Assembly (NCBI GenBank): GCA_024277695.1
Contig: JAJRUR010000216.1
Coordinates: 1-5,298 of the forward strand
Source of the DNA: Bacteroidota bacterium
Lineage (GTDB): Bacteria; Bacteroidota; Bacteroidia; Chitinophagales; Saprospiraceae
Direction of reading: 5' to 3'
Length of the DNA: 5,298 nucleotides
Shown here: positions 1 through 5,298 of the stretch, piece after piece
Position numbering within the stretch: position 1 is the first letter of the stretch
Layout: each line of letters starts with the position of its first letter
Program-made: the position numbers and the translations under genes
The notes under the pieces: generated by a model
Databases searched by the model: none
Told to the model about the DNA's origin: nothing
The model's input: only the letters and a program-made list of their open reading frames with translations

Positions 1-57
1 AGTTGTTTTCATTTTTTCAGAGCCCAATTTACAAATAGATATTTAAATGGATCTTAT

Positions 58-1476
58 TTAATGGAGTTCTTTGAGTAGATCCTCAAAAAATTGTTCTACC
101 AGTTTGCGCATTTTTTGATTAGACATATCAAAATCGTTAAAAAGAAGTGCAAAACTATAGCTTGGTTTGTTTTGCTCAAACACATATCCTGTATAGCAGA
201 TTACTCCGGACATGCTTCCGGATTTGGCATATATTTTTTTATTGGTAGTATTATTTTTCATCCAATGTTTTAAAGTTCCTTCTTTTCCGGCTTCTGCCAA
301 TGTATTTACAAAATGATCAAACCATTTCTTTTCTTGTATTTTGTATAAAATCTCTGTAAATGTCCCTGCACTGATAGCATTTCTTGGCGAAAGTCCGCTA
401 CCGTCATATAAGATGATTCCGTCATTTTTTAAACTCAATAGCCCAATAAAACGATCCAGTACATCTTGCGGGGTATTGAGGTGTAGCTGATTCATTAAGG
501 AGGTCATGATGCCCTCGGCAAAGAGGTTGATACTTTTTTCGAGACAGAGTTGGAGTAGATCTTGTAAGAACGGAGATGGAATGCTGTGTATGCGTCTGGC
601 AGTCGGAGGTATTTGTTTTATTTCATTATAATGATTGATCAGACTGATGTCACGTTGGGATAAATAGTCAGATAAGTATTGCGCAAAGAACAATTTTGGA
701 TCCGGAATAGAGCCTTGGACGCAGTACGATGTACTGCCTTTGGGTAGTGTTCCTCGTATTACGCGTTGGCCATTTGATGTGTAATAAATATAGCTTTGAT
801 CACCAGTTCCTTGTGATGCTATACGTAGTTCATTACTGATGGATAATTGCGGTATGGTCGGTTTGATATGGATCATCTTAGGTTTAGTACCTATGGGATT
901 TTTTGTATCAAAACAGAGCGAATAGCTATTGTCGAGTATATTAAAATCTTGTACACCGCCTGCATAATAATTGGCTACATCCTGCCATAGCCAAGTGTCA
1001 TTGATCGCCGGACGATCGGGATGGCTACTATAGAAGGACAGATGTTCGATGCAGTTGATATTGTTTTTTTTCAGTTCTTTATAGATGGACTGACAGAAGT
1101 CGTTTATTGATAGCTCGAATTCTTTTGAGCAGAAGCTGGGATCGCCGTCAGCAGCAATGAGGAGTGCACCCTCCAGGGTTCCTGAATCATCAACATTACC
1201 TTGGAGTAAGATGTCTGTATTGTATCTAAAAGTATCAGCTAGAAACTCTAGAGCCATCATAGCCGTAAGTGTCTTCACTGTAGAAGCGGGTATAAGATTG
1301 AGTTGAGGATTGTGTTCTAGAATGATTTGTCCCTTGTGGTCACGTACGGAGATACTGATACCGGCATGCTGCAGTGCGGATATCTGGAGGACTTGCTTGA
1401 GGCTGTTTTGTTGTGCCATTGCTGTGCACGACAAAAAGAGGATGAAAATACTATGGTTCAATTTGTTCATAATCAT
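58..1476 (-). CDS. dacB: D-alanyl-D-alanine carboxypeptidase/endopeptidase, PBP4 (DacB) type
   Basis: This is a class C penicillin-binding protein of peptidase family S13. Such enzymes trim the terminal D-Ala of stem peptides and cut D-Ala-meso-DAP cross-links in the periplasm. All three active-site motifs of the serine penicillin-recognising fold are visible: S65-T-V-K68 (nucleophile and general base), S315-I-N317 and K418-S-G420. The family signatures GDPS (residues 111-114) and DGSGLS (358-363) are also present. The N-terminus has a short basic segment, a hydrophobic run (about 10-20) and an A-M-A/Q site that predicts signal peptidase I cleavage after residue 21. C17 does not sit in a good lipobox. 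The 472 aa length is close to that of E. coli PBP4. Start: ATG at 1476, with a second in-frame ATG at 1470; only a weak AGG precedes them, so either is possible. The first 26 nt overlap the end of the upstream hydrolase gene, suggesting cotranscription and perhaps coupled translation. The product is clear; the exact start is less so. Confidence 0.94.
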   Translation of the reverse strand: MIMNKLNHSIFILFLSCTAMAQQNSLKQVLQISALQHAGISISVRDHKGQIILEHNPQLNLIPASTVKTLTAMMALEFLADTFRYNTDILLQGNVDDSGTLEGALLIAADGDPSFCSKEFELSINDFCQSIYKELKKNNINCIEHLSFYSSHPDRPAINDTWLWQDVANYYAGGVQDFNILDNSYSLCFDTKNPIGTKPKMIHIKPTIPQLSISNELRIASQGTGDQSYIYYTSNGQRVIRGTLPKGSTSYCVQGSIPDPKLFFAQYLSDYLSQRDISLINHYNEIKQIPPTARRIHSIPSPFLQDLLQLCLEKSINLFAEGIMTSLMNQLHLNTPQDVLDRFIGLLSLKNDGIILYDGSGLSPRNAISAGTFTEILYKIQEKKWFDHFVNTLAEAGKEGTLKHWMKNNTTNKKIYAKSGSMSGVICYTGYVFEQNKPSYSFALLFNDFDMSNQKMRKLVEQFFEDLLKELH

Positions 1477-2413
1477 AACCTATATGAAATAATGCATCTC
1501 CCTGATTGACTACAGGGCTATTGGTATGGCCGATGATGAGTCCATCACGTTTGGCGGTGATGACAGATTTTGTTTTGGTAAAGGGGGAGCATATTTCGCC
1601 GATGGGTTCTCCTTTGATGATGGGCTGACCTGAGCGTTTTCGCGAAGAGAAAATACCCGAATGACTTGCTCTAGTCCATCTACTTTTTTTGATATCAAAG
1701 ACGGGGTAGGGGATTGGGGGATTTTCTTCTATCATGCCTAGATTAAAGAAGCATCTTTTGAGTCCATTGAGTCCGATTTCGATGCTGAGGCCATCCAATC
1801 TGAGGGATTCGCCTGCTTCGTATACGATGATCGGGATACTTAGATCCCTTGCCGTTCTTCTGAGAGATTTGGGGATCATAGCTTTTTCTAATAGGAATGG
1901 AGGTGCAAAAGCTTTGGCTAGTTTGTAGGAGCCTTGGTCATTTTTTGTATATCGAATTTGAGGAAAATTGTATCTGCTGGCTCCACCGGTATGGAAGTCC
2001 AGACCAAAATCTACTACAGGGAGTACTCTTTTGGTGAGGGTTTTGGCAACACGAGCAGCGAGAGAGCCTCTGGAATTGCCCGGGAAACTACGATTGACAT
2101 CTTTACCGTCCGGCACTTCTCTAGAAAAGTTGATAAACCCATAGATATTGAGTATTGGGATGGCGATGATACTACCAACCTGGATATGCTCAAATAGGTC
2201 ATCAGCGATGGCACGTCGGACGATTTCGACCCCATTGATTTCATCACCGTGTACGCCTGCTAGTACGAGGATGGTAGGGCCATCCAGTAAGGATCTGAAA
2301 ACATGTAAATGGAGATAGATACGATTGCCGGAAGGGAGTTTGCCTACACTGAGTTTGATGATGGTGTTTTCACCGGGTTCTATGTGTTGATTATTGATAA
2401 CGAGATCTCTCAT
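1451..2413 (-). CDS. Succinylglutamate desuccinylase/aspartoacylase (AstE/AspA) family zinc hydrolase
   Basis: This 320 aa protein is a likely cytoplasmic zinc hydrolase of the M14-like AstE/aspartoacylase superfamily, whose members remove acyl or amino-acid groups from amides. Zinc ligands are visible as H55-G-D-E58 in the GVHGDE motif and H141 in DFHTGG. A KDVNRSFPG segment (residues 104-112) matches the family's substrate-binding DxNR loop, and E199 in YEAG fits the catalytic glutamate. Residues from about 245 to 315 form the C-terminal beta-barrel domain typical of the family. No signal peptide is seen. The gene starts 15 nt after the rimK stop with no clear Shine-Dalgarno site, and its end overlaps dacB by 26 nt. 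From general knowledge, AstE-like genes often sit beside rimK, so a role in removing or processing a RimK-made modification is plausible; this is inference. True succinylglutamate desuccinylase is unlikely, since no arginine-succinyltransferase pathway genes are nearby. The substrate is unknown. Confidence 0.92.
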   Translation of the reverse strand: MRDLVINNQHIEPGENTIIKLSVGKLPSGNRIYLHLHVFRSLLDGPTILVLAGVHGDEINGVEIVRRAIADDLFEHIQVGSIIAIPILNIYGFINFSREVPDGKDVNRSFPGNSRGSLAARVAKTLTKRVLPVVDFGLDFHTGGASRYNFPQIRYTKNDQGSYKLAKAFAPPFLLEKAMIPKSLRRTARDLSIPIIVYEAGESLRLDGLSIEIGLNGLKRCFFNLGMIEENPPIPYPVFDIKKSRWTRASHSGIFSSRKRSGQPIIKGEPIGEICSPFTKTKSVITAKRDGLIIGHTNSPVVNQGDALFHIGYDYEQIEP

Positions 2414-2428
2414 AACATCTAGTATAGT

Positions 2429-3304
2429 TTATTTTCGTGCATTTCGTTCGACATATTGGATTATTCTTGAGGCGATATCGATTTGGGTAGTTCCTTCAAT
2501 ACCTTCAAGACCCGGGCTTGGGTTGACCTCTAATATTAGTGGTCCGTGTTTGGATCGGAGGATATCGACACCTGCGACACCTAGTTTTAGTATTCTTGCG
2601 GATTCGAGGGCGATTCTGATTTCTTCATTGGATAGTTGTTCTGTTGTAGAGCTGGCACCACGATGGAGATTGGATCTAAATTCGCCTTGAGCAGCTTGTC
2701 TTTTCATAGAAGCGACTACTTTGCCATCGACTACAAAAACGCGAATATCAGCTCCATCAGCTTCTGAGATAAACTCTTGAATCATCATTTTTTGTCGGAG
2801 TTTTGTATAGGACTCAAACATGGCATTCGCTTGATTTTTGTTAAAGGCTTGTAAGACCCCGAGGCCGTGGGTGCTATTAAGCATTTTTAGGATGACGGGA
2901 TACTCTCCAATCCACTTGAGTATTGGGTCGAGGGAAGCGATATTGCGACAGATTGCTGAGCGGGGTATGGGTATTCCATGTGCAGACAAGATTTGGAGGC
3001 AAGTTAGTTTGTCTCTAGAGAGGAGCAGTGCCTCGGACTTGAGACAAGTAAAGACTTGATTGAGCTCAAAGTGTCTGATAATAGAAGCTCCAGAATGGGT
3101 AGCTGAGGCTCCGATTCTAGGGATGATGGCATCAATATTTTTTAGGACTTCTCCTAGATAGAAGATGCGTGTTTGGCCACCGAGGATGATATCGCAAGAA
3201 GCGTGATCTACGACTTTCATAAAGTGTCCTCTGCGTCTGCCTGCTATGACGATGCTTTGGGTCGAATATAGGTTGGGGTTTCGGGAGAGTACTACGATTT
3301 TCAT
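2429..3304 (-). CDS. rimK: RimK family ATP-grasp alpha-L-glutamate ligase
   Basis: RimK enzymes use ATP to add glutamate to a carboxyl terminus, classically that of ribosomal protein S6. This 291 aa protein opens with MKIVVLSRNPNLYST, the typical RimK N-terminus. It keeps the IPRIG element (residues 61-65), the D98-K99-L anchor, the ATP-grasp lysine K140, the glycine-rich STHGLGV loop (144-150), QEFI (176-179), the FRSNLHRG signature (209-216), and the metal ligands D247, E259 and N261 in VDIL and LEVNPSPGLEGIE. E. coli RimK is about 300 aa, so the length is normal. The C-terminal tail beyond the fold is very short. The frame is open upstream to 3400, but ATG 3304 is chosen because homology begins exactly there and the extension would run into the divergent transporter gene. 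It is probably the first gene of the operon. The acceptor could be S6 or another peptide or small molecule; the NPSP variant of E. coli's NASP motif is common in the wider family. Confidence 0.95.
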   Translation of the reverse strand: MKIVVLSRNPNLYSTQSIVIAGRRRGHFMKVVDHASCDIILGGQTRIFYLGEVLKNIDAIIPRIGASATHSGASIIRHFELNQVFTCLKSEALLLSRDKLTCLQILSAHGIPIPRSAICRNIASLDPILKWIGEYPVILKMLNSTHGLGVLQAFNKNQANAMFESYTKLRQKMMIQEFISEADGADIRVFVVDGKVVASMKRQAAQGEFRSNLHRGASSTTEQLSNEEIRIALESARILKLGVAGVDILRSKHGPLILEVNPSPGLEGIEGTTQIDIASRIIQYVERNARK

Positions 3305-3362
3305 TATATAGATCTTAAAAACTTCGCCTAAATTATAATAATGTTTGACTATATTAGGCTGC
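3305..3362. promoter_or_regulatory. Divergent intergenic region with presumed promoters for rimK and the transporter
   Basis: Only 58 bp separate the rimK start from the transporter start, so promoters for both directions must lie here or run into the coding regions. Toward rimK (minus strand) there is TATAAT at 3337-3332 overlapping TAATTTAG at 3335-3328, one mismatch from the Bacteroidota -7 element TAnnTTTG. Toward the transporter (plus strand) AATGTTTG at 3339-3346 is also one mismatch from that element. No convincing -33 TTTG motif is visible for either. A weak AGG lies 7 nt before the transporter ATG. The promoter calls are inferred from position and partial motif matches. Confidence 0.4.
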
Positions 3363-4703
3363 ATGAGCCAAATTATCACAAATGATCGTCGTACGATCAC
3401 CGGATGGGCCTTTTTTGATTGGGCAAATTCGGCTTATGCGCTGGTCATTACAGCGGCGATTTTTCCCGCATACTTTGTCCAGATTACGGACGATATCATT
3501 CACGTAGGAGGGTATCAAGTGACGAACAGTGGACTATATGCTTTTTGCGTTACGATTTCGTATATCATTATATTGTTACTCACACCCATACTATCGGGTA
3601 TTGCGGACTATACAGGAAGGCGTAAATTTTTTCTGCGTTTTTTTACGCTTTTGGGCTCTATAGCTTGTATGTCACTATTCTTTTTTAAGGGGATGTCCAC
3701 GATATGGATAGGAGTGATTGGCTTTATTTTGGCTACGATAGGGTTTTCGGGGGGATTGGTTTTTTATAATTCATATCTGCCACAGATTGCTACTGAAGAC
3801 CAGTACGATCGGGTAAGTGCGAAGGGCTTTGCTTTTGGATATATCGGGAGTGTACTGTTATTGATCGTCAACTTGGTCATCATTAAAAATCCAAGCTATA
3901 TTGGTCTGGATAATCTGGCTAATGGGGATTCGGGTTGGTTGTTTGGTACAGATCCTACTATATTAGCTACTACGCTGGCCTTTTTGATGGTGGGTGTATG
4001 GTGGATTGTTTTTGCGCAAATTACTTTTCGTCGGATGCCGGATGATGTATTAATTCCATTTGAGCAAGGCGTTGTTTCCAAAGGATTGGATGAACTTAGG
4101 AGTGTTTGGCAGGTGATGAAGCCTCAAAAGAACATAAAACGTTTTTTATTATCCTACTTTTTTTATTCGGCAGGAGTCAATACAGTGTTATATCTCGCGG
4201 CTACTTTTGCAGAGAAAGAATTGTCCTTTGCGACGACTGATTTGATCTTATTGATCTTGATCCTTCAGATTGTTGCGATCGGTGGGGCATATCTATTTGC
4301 TTATGTATCCCGAATACGAGGAAATAAACTCTCGCTGATGGTCATGTTGGTGATCTGGATTATTATTTGTGTGGTTTCTTACTTTGTGTATGACAAATTG
4401 AGTTTTTACCTGATTGCCGGATTAGTAGGCTTGGTGATGGGTGGTATCCAGGCTTTGTCTCGTTCAAGTTATTCTAAGTTGATAAGGTCAGATACAGAAG
4501 ACCTGGCGTCTTATTACAGTTTTTATGATGTGCTGCAGAAGCTAGCGATTGTATTTGGTACATTTTCGTTTGGTTTGGTCGAGCAAATAGCCGGAGGGAT
4601 GCGCCAGAGTATATTGCTATTGGCGGTGTTTTTCATAATAGGTATGCTGATTTTGATTGGAGTGCGGATAGACGGTGACGAGAGGGAGACCTTCGCTACA
4701 TAA
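3363..4703 (+). CDS. UMF1-type MFS transporter (Atg22-like)
   Basis: This 446 aa inner-membrane protein belongs to the major facilitator superfamily. Its N-terminus, with GWAFFDWANSAYA and then ITAAIFPAYF, is characteristic of the UMF1/Atg22-like family. About 12 hydrophobic segments can be read, roughly at residues 14-39, 57-80, 89-108, 113-137, 157-175, 200-220, 259-283, 292-315, 323-343, 347-366, 386-407 and 415-435. MFS motif A is visible between segments 2 and 3 as SGIADYTGRRK (78-88). Other family blocks are RVSAKGFAFGYIGS (150-163) and GGIQALSRSSYS (360-371). The longer cytoplasmic loop around 222-258 fits the usual midpoint of two six-helix halves. Start: ATG 3363 is preferred because homology starts just after it; a TTG at 3345 in frame would add six residues, MTILGC. 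Yeast Atg22 is linked to amino-acid efflux from the vacuole, but bacterial members are mostly uncharacterised, so the substrate is not assigned. It is transcribed divergently from rimK. Confidence 0.93.
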   Translation: MSQIITNDRRTITGWAFFDWANSAYALVITAAIFPAYFVQITDDIIHVGGYQVTNSGLYAFCVTISYIIILLLTPILSGIADYTGRRKFFLRFFTLLGSIACMSLFFFKGMSTIWIGVIGFILATIGFSGGLVFYNSYLPQIATEDQYDRVSAKGFAFGYIGSVLLLIVNLVIIKNPSYIGLDNLANGDSGWLFGTDPTILATTLAFLMVGVWWIVFAQITFRRMPDDVLIPFEQGVVSKGLDELRSVWQVMKPQKNIKRFLLSYFFYSAGVNTVLYLAATFAEKELSFATTDLILLILILQIVAIGGAYLFAYVSRIRGNKLSLMVMLVIWIIICVVSYFVYDKLSFYLIAGLVGLVMGGIQALSRSSYSKLIRSDTEDLASYYSFYDVLQKLAIVFGTFSFGLVEQIAGGMRQSILLLAVFFIIGMLILIGVRIDGDERETFAT

Positions 4704-4794
4704 ATTATATTAGGCACTGAGATAGTAAAACTTTCGTTTAAAAAGTAGGTTTTAAATTTAATCTTATTATATATATATTATTGGTAAGAAGGTC
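4704..4794. other. AT-rich non-coding spacer after the transporter gene
   Basis: This spacer between the transporter stop and the repeat array is strongly AT-rich and includes an alternating AT run at about 4769-4778. TAAAAC at 4726-4731 and GTTTTA at 4749-4754 are inverted copies, and ACTTT/AAAGT nests inside (4730-4734 and 4742-4746), but the two pairings compete, are nearly all A-T, and are not followed by a clean T-tract. I therefore do not call a terminator. No coding frame of note is present. Confidence 0.6.
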
Positions 4795-4816
4795 TTTATG
4801 TATAATATAAATATAT

Positions 4817-4927
4817 AACGCCAGGGTATATCGTCGATCTAAATTGGAGTAGTCCGACAAAGCTCCAAAAATCTAAAACTTAGATAAGCACCAGGAAGTG
4901 AGAGAATTATGTATAATAAAAAGGAGT
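4817..4927. repeat. Repeat unit 1 (most divergent complete copy)
   Basis: The core is at 4818-4838. The inverted repeat TTGGAG (4844-4849) / CTCCAA (4863-4868) is a perfect 6-bp stem, extended by a T-G wobble, with an 11-nt loop. The loop reads AGTCCGACAAA where most other units have ATCCCGCAAA. The variable part carries the CACCAGGAAGTG version that is nearly shared with unit 4. Confidence 0.9.
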
Positions 4928-5037
4928 AACGCCAGGGTATATCGTCGATGTAATTTGAAGCATCCCGCAAAGCTCCAAAAATCCAAAATTTAGGTAAGTA
5001 TTAGGGAATGAGAGAATTATGTATTAATAGTATATAT
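4928..5037. repeat. Repeat unit 2
   Basis: The core is at 4929-4949. The inverted repeat TTTGAAGC (4954-4961) / GCTCCAAA (4972-4979) has one A-C mismatch in an otherwise 8-bp stem with a 10-nt loop. Its final linker, TATTAATAGTATATAT, is identical to the one ending unit 4. Confidence 0.9.
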
Positions 5038-5147
5038 AACGCCAGGGTATATCGTCGATGTAATTTGAAGCATCCCGCAAAGCTTCAAAAATCCAAAATT
5101 TAGGTAAGTATTAGAAAATGAGAGATTTATGTATGATAAAAATATAT
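5038..5147. repeat. Repeat unit 3 (perfect 8-bp hairpin)
   Basis: The core is at 5039-5059. TTTGAAGC (5064-5071) and GCTTCAAA (5082-5089) are perfect inverted copies around the loop ATCCCGCAAA. This unit differs from unit 2 by one base over its first 77 bp, then diverges in the variable segment (TTAGAAAATG) and in the linker. Confidence 0.9.
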
Positions 5148-5256
5148 GACGCCAGGGTATATCGTCGATCTAATTTGAAGCATCCCACAAGCTCCAAAAA
5201 TCTAAAATCCGAATAAGTACCAGGAAGTGAGAGAATTATGTATTAATAGTATATAT
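5148..5256. repeat. Repeat unit 4
   Basis: It begins with G instead of A, and its core is at 5149-5169. The stem TTTGAAGC (5174-5181) / GCTCCAAA (5191-5198) has one A-C mismatch and a loop shortened to nine bases, ATCCCACAA, which accounts for the 109-bp length. The variable segment resembles unit 1 (TACCAGGAAGTG), while the linker equals that of unit 2. Confidence 0.9.
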
Positions 5257-5298
5257 AACGCCAGGGTATATCGTCGATGTAATTTGAAGCATCCCGCA
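5257..5298. repeat. Repeat unit 5, truncated by the window edge
   Basis: The core is at 5258-5278, followed by the left arm TTTGAAGC (5283-5290) and the start of the loop. All 42 visible bases are identical to the start of units 2 and 3. The array therefore continues beyond the window and its total copy number is unknown. Confidence 0.9.

Larger units (their letters stand above)
4795..5298. repeat. Tandem array of a ~110-bp unit with an invariant 21-bp core, running off the window end
   Basis: Aligning the sequence to itself shows units starting with (A/G)ACGCCAGGG at 4817, 4928, 5038, 5148 and 5257. Unit lengths are 111, 110, 110 and 109 bp, and the fifth copy is cut by the window edge after 42 bp. 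The array probably begins near 4795, where the TTTATGTATAATA linker preceding unit 1 matches the linkers between later units. Each unit holds, in order: a 21-bp core identical in all copies, a hairpin-forming inverted repeat, an A-rich stretch, a variable segment ending in TGAGAGA(A/T)TTATGTAT, and a 12-16 bp AT-rich linker. Units 2 and 3 are nearly identical over their first 77 bp, with a single C/T change. The family is not recognised. Orientation and function are unknown; a structured RNA, a protein-binding array or an inert satellite are all possible. Confidence 0.93.

Noticed and set aside
1..12. Start of another minus-strand gene (ATG at 12, reading M-K-T-T)
   Set aside because: Only four codons are inside the window. 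A lysine-rich start after a 45-nt gap is plausible, and TCTATTTG at 39-32 is one mismatch from a Bacteroidota -7 element, but this is too little to call a gene.
1734..2690. Plus-strand open frames of 60-98 codons opposite the hydrolase and rimK genes, and similar ones opposite dacB
   Set aside because: They lie wholly or almost wholly inside well-supported genes on the other strand and show no recognisable domains. They are shadows of the real coding frames.
3345..3362. TTG at 3345 as the transporter start
   Set aside because: It would add only six residues (MTILGC) ahead of the conserved UMF1 N-terminus. ATG 3363 is a better start codon with an AGG a few bases upstream.
2429..3400. RimK with a 32-residue N-terminal extension starting at 3400
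   Set aside because: The canonical RimK N-terminus begins at the ATG at 3304. The extension has no family similarity, and it would overlap the start of the divergent transporter gene.
4726..4754. Rho-independent terminator after the transporter gene
   Set aside because: The possible stems are nearly all A-T, compete with one another, and lack a clear T-tract directly after them.
4795..5298. CRISPR array
   Set aside because: The conserved core is 21 bp but the intervening ~89 bp are also homologous between copies, and they are too long for spacers. No cas genes are in view.
4795..5298. Integron attC sites or plasmid iterons
   Set aside because: There are no gene cassettes between units, no GTTRRRY/RYYYAAC core-site pair, and the ~110-bp period is far longer than typical iterons. 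No replication or integrase gene is present in the window.

Overview
The window looks like chromosomal DNA from a member of the Bacteroidota. This is an inference. It rests on the fairly AT-rich sequence, the weak or absent Shine-Dalgarno sites ahead of every gene, and protein sequences that read like Bacteroidota versions of their families. No species can be named.

Layout. Positions 58-3304 hold three minus-strand genes that look like one operon, transcribed from right to left: rimK (an ATP-grasp glutamate ligase), a zinc-dependent AstE/aspartoacylase-type hydrolase, and a dacB/PBP4-type D-Ala-D-Ala carboxypeptidase/endopeptidase. The rimK-hydrolase gap is 15 nt, and the hydrolase and dacB overlap by 26 nt. 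A 58-bp intergenic region (3305-3362) separates rimK from a divergent plus-strand gene (3363-4703) for a 12-segment UMF1-type major facilitator transporter. From 4704 to the window end there is no convincing gene.

That last stretch is the unusual part. From about 4795 it is a tandem array of a ~110-bp unit, four complete copies plus the start of a fifth, running off the window edge. Each unit starts with a 21-bp core that is identical in all five copies. About 15 nt later comes an inverted repeat able to form a 6-8 bp hairpin, with one position changing in a compensatory way between copies. The rest of the unit drifts more. I do not recognise the family. It is not a CRISPR array, because the 'spacers' are themselves homologous, and the unit lengths of 111, 110, 110 and 109 do not keep a reading frame.

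Functionally, rimK and the hydrolase plausibly form a pair that adds and removes a glutamyl-type modification. Their link to the peptidoglycan gene dacB may be only positional. The transporter's substrate cannot be read from sequence.
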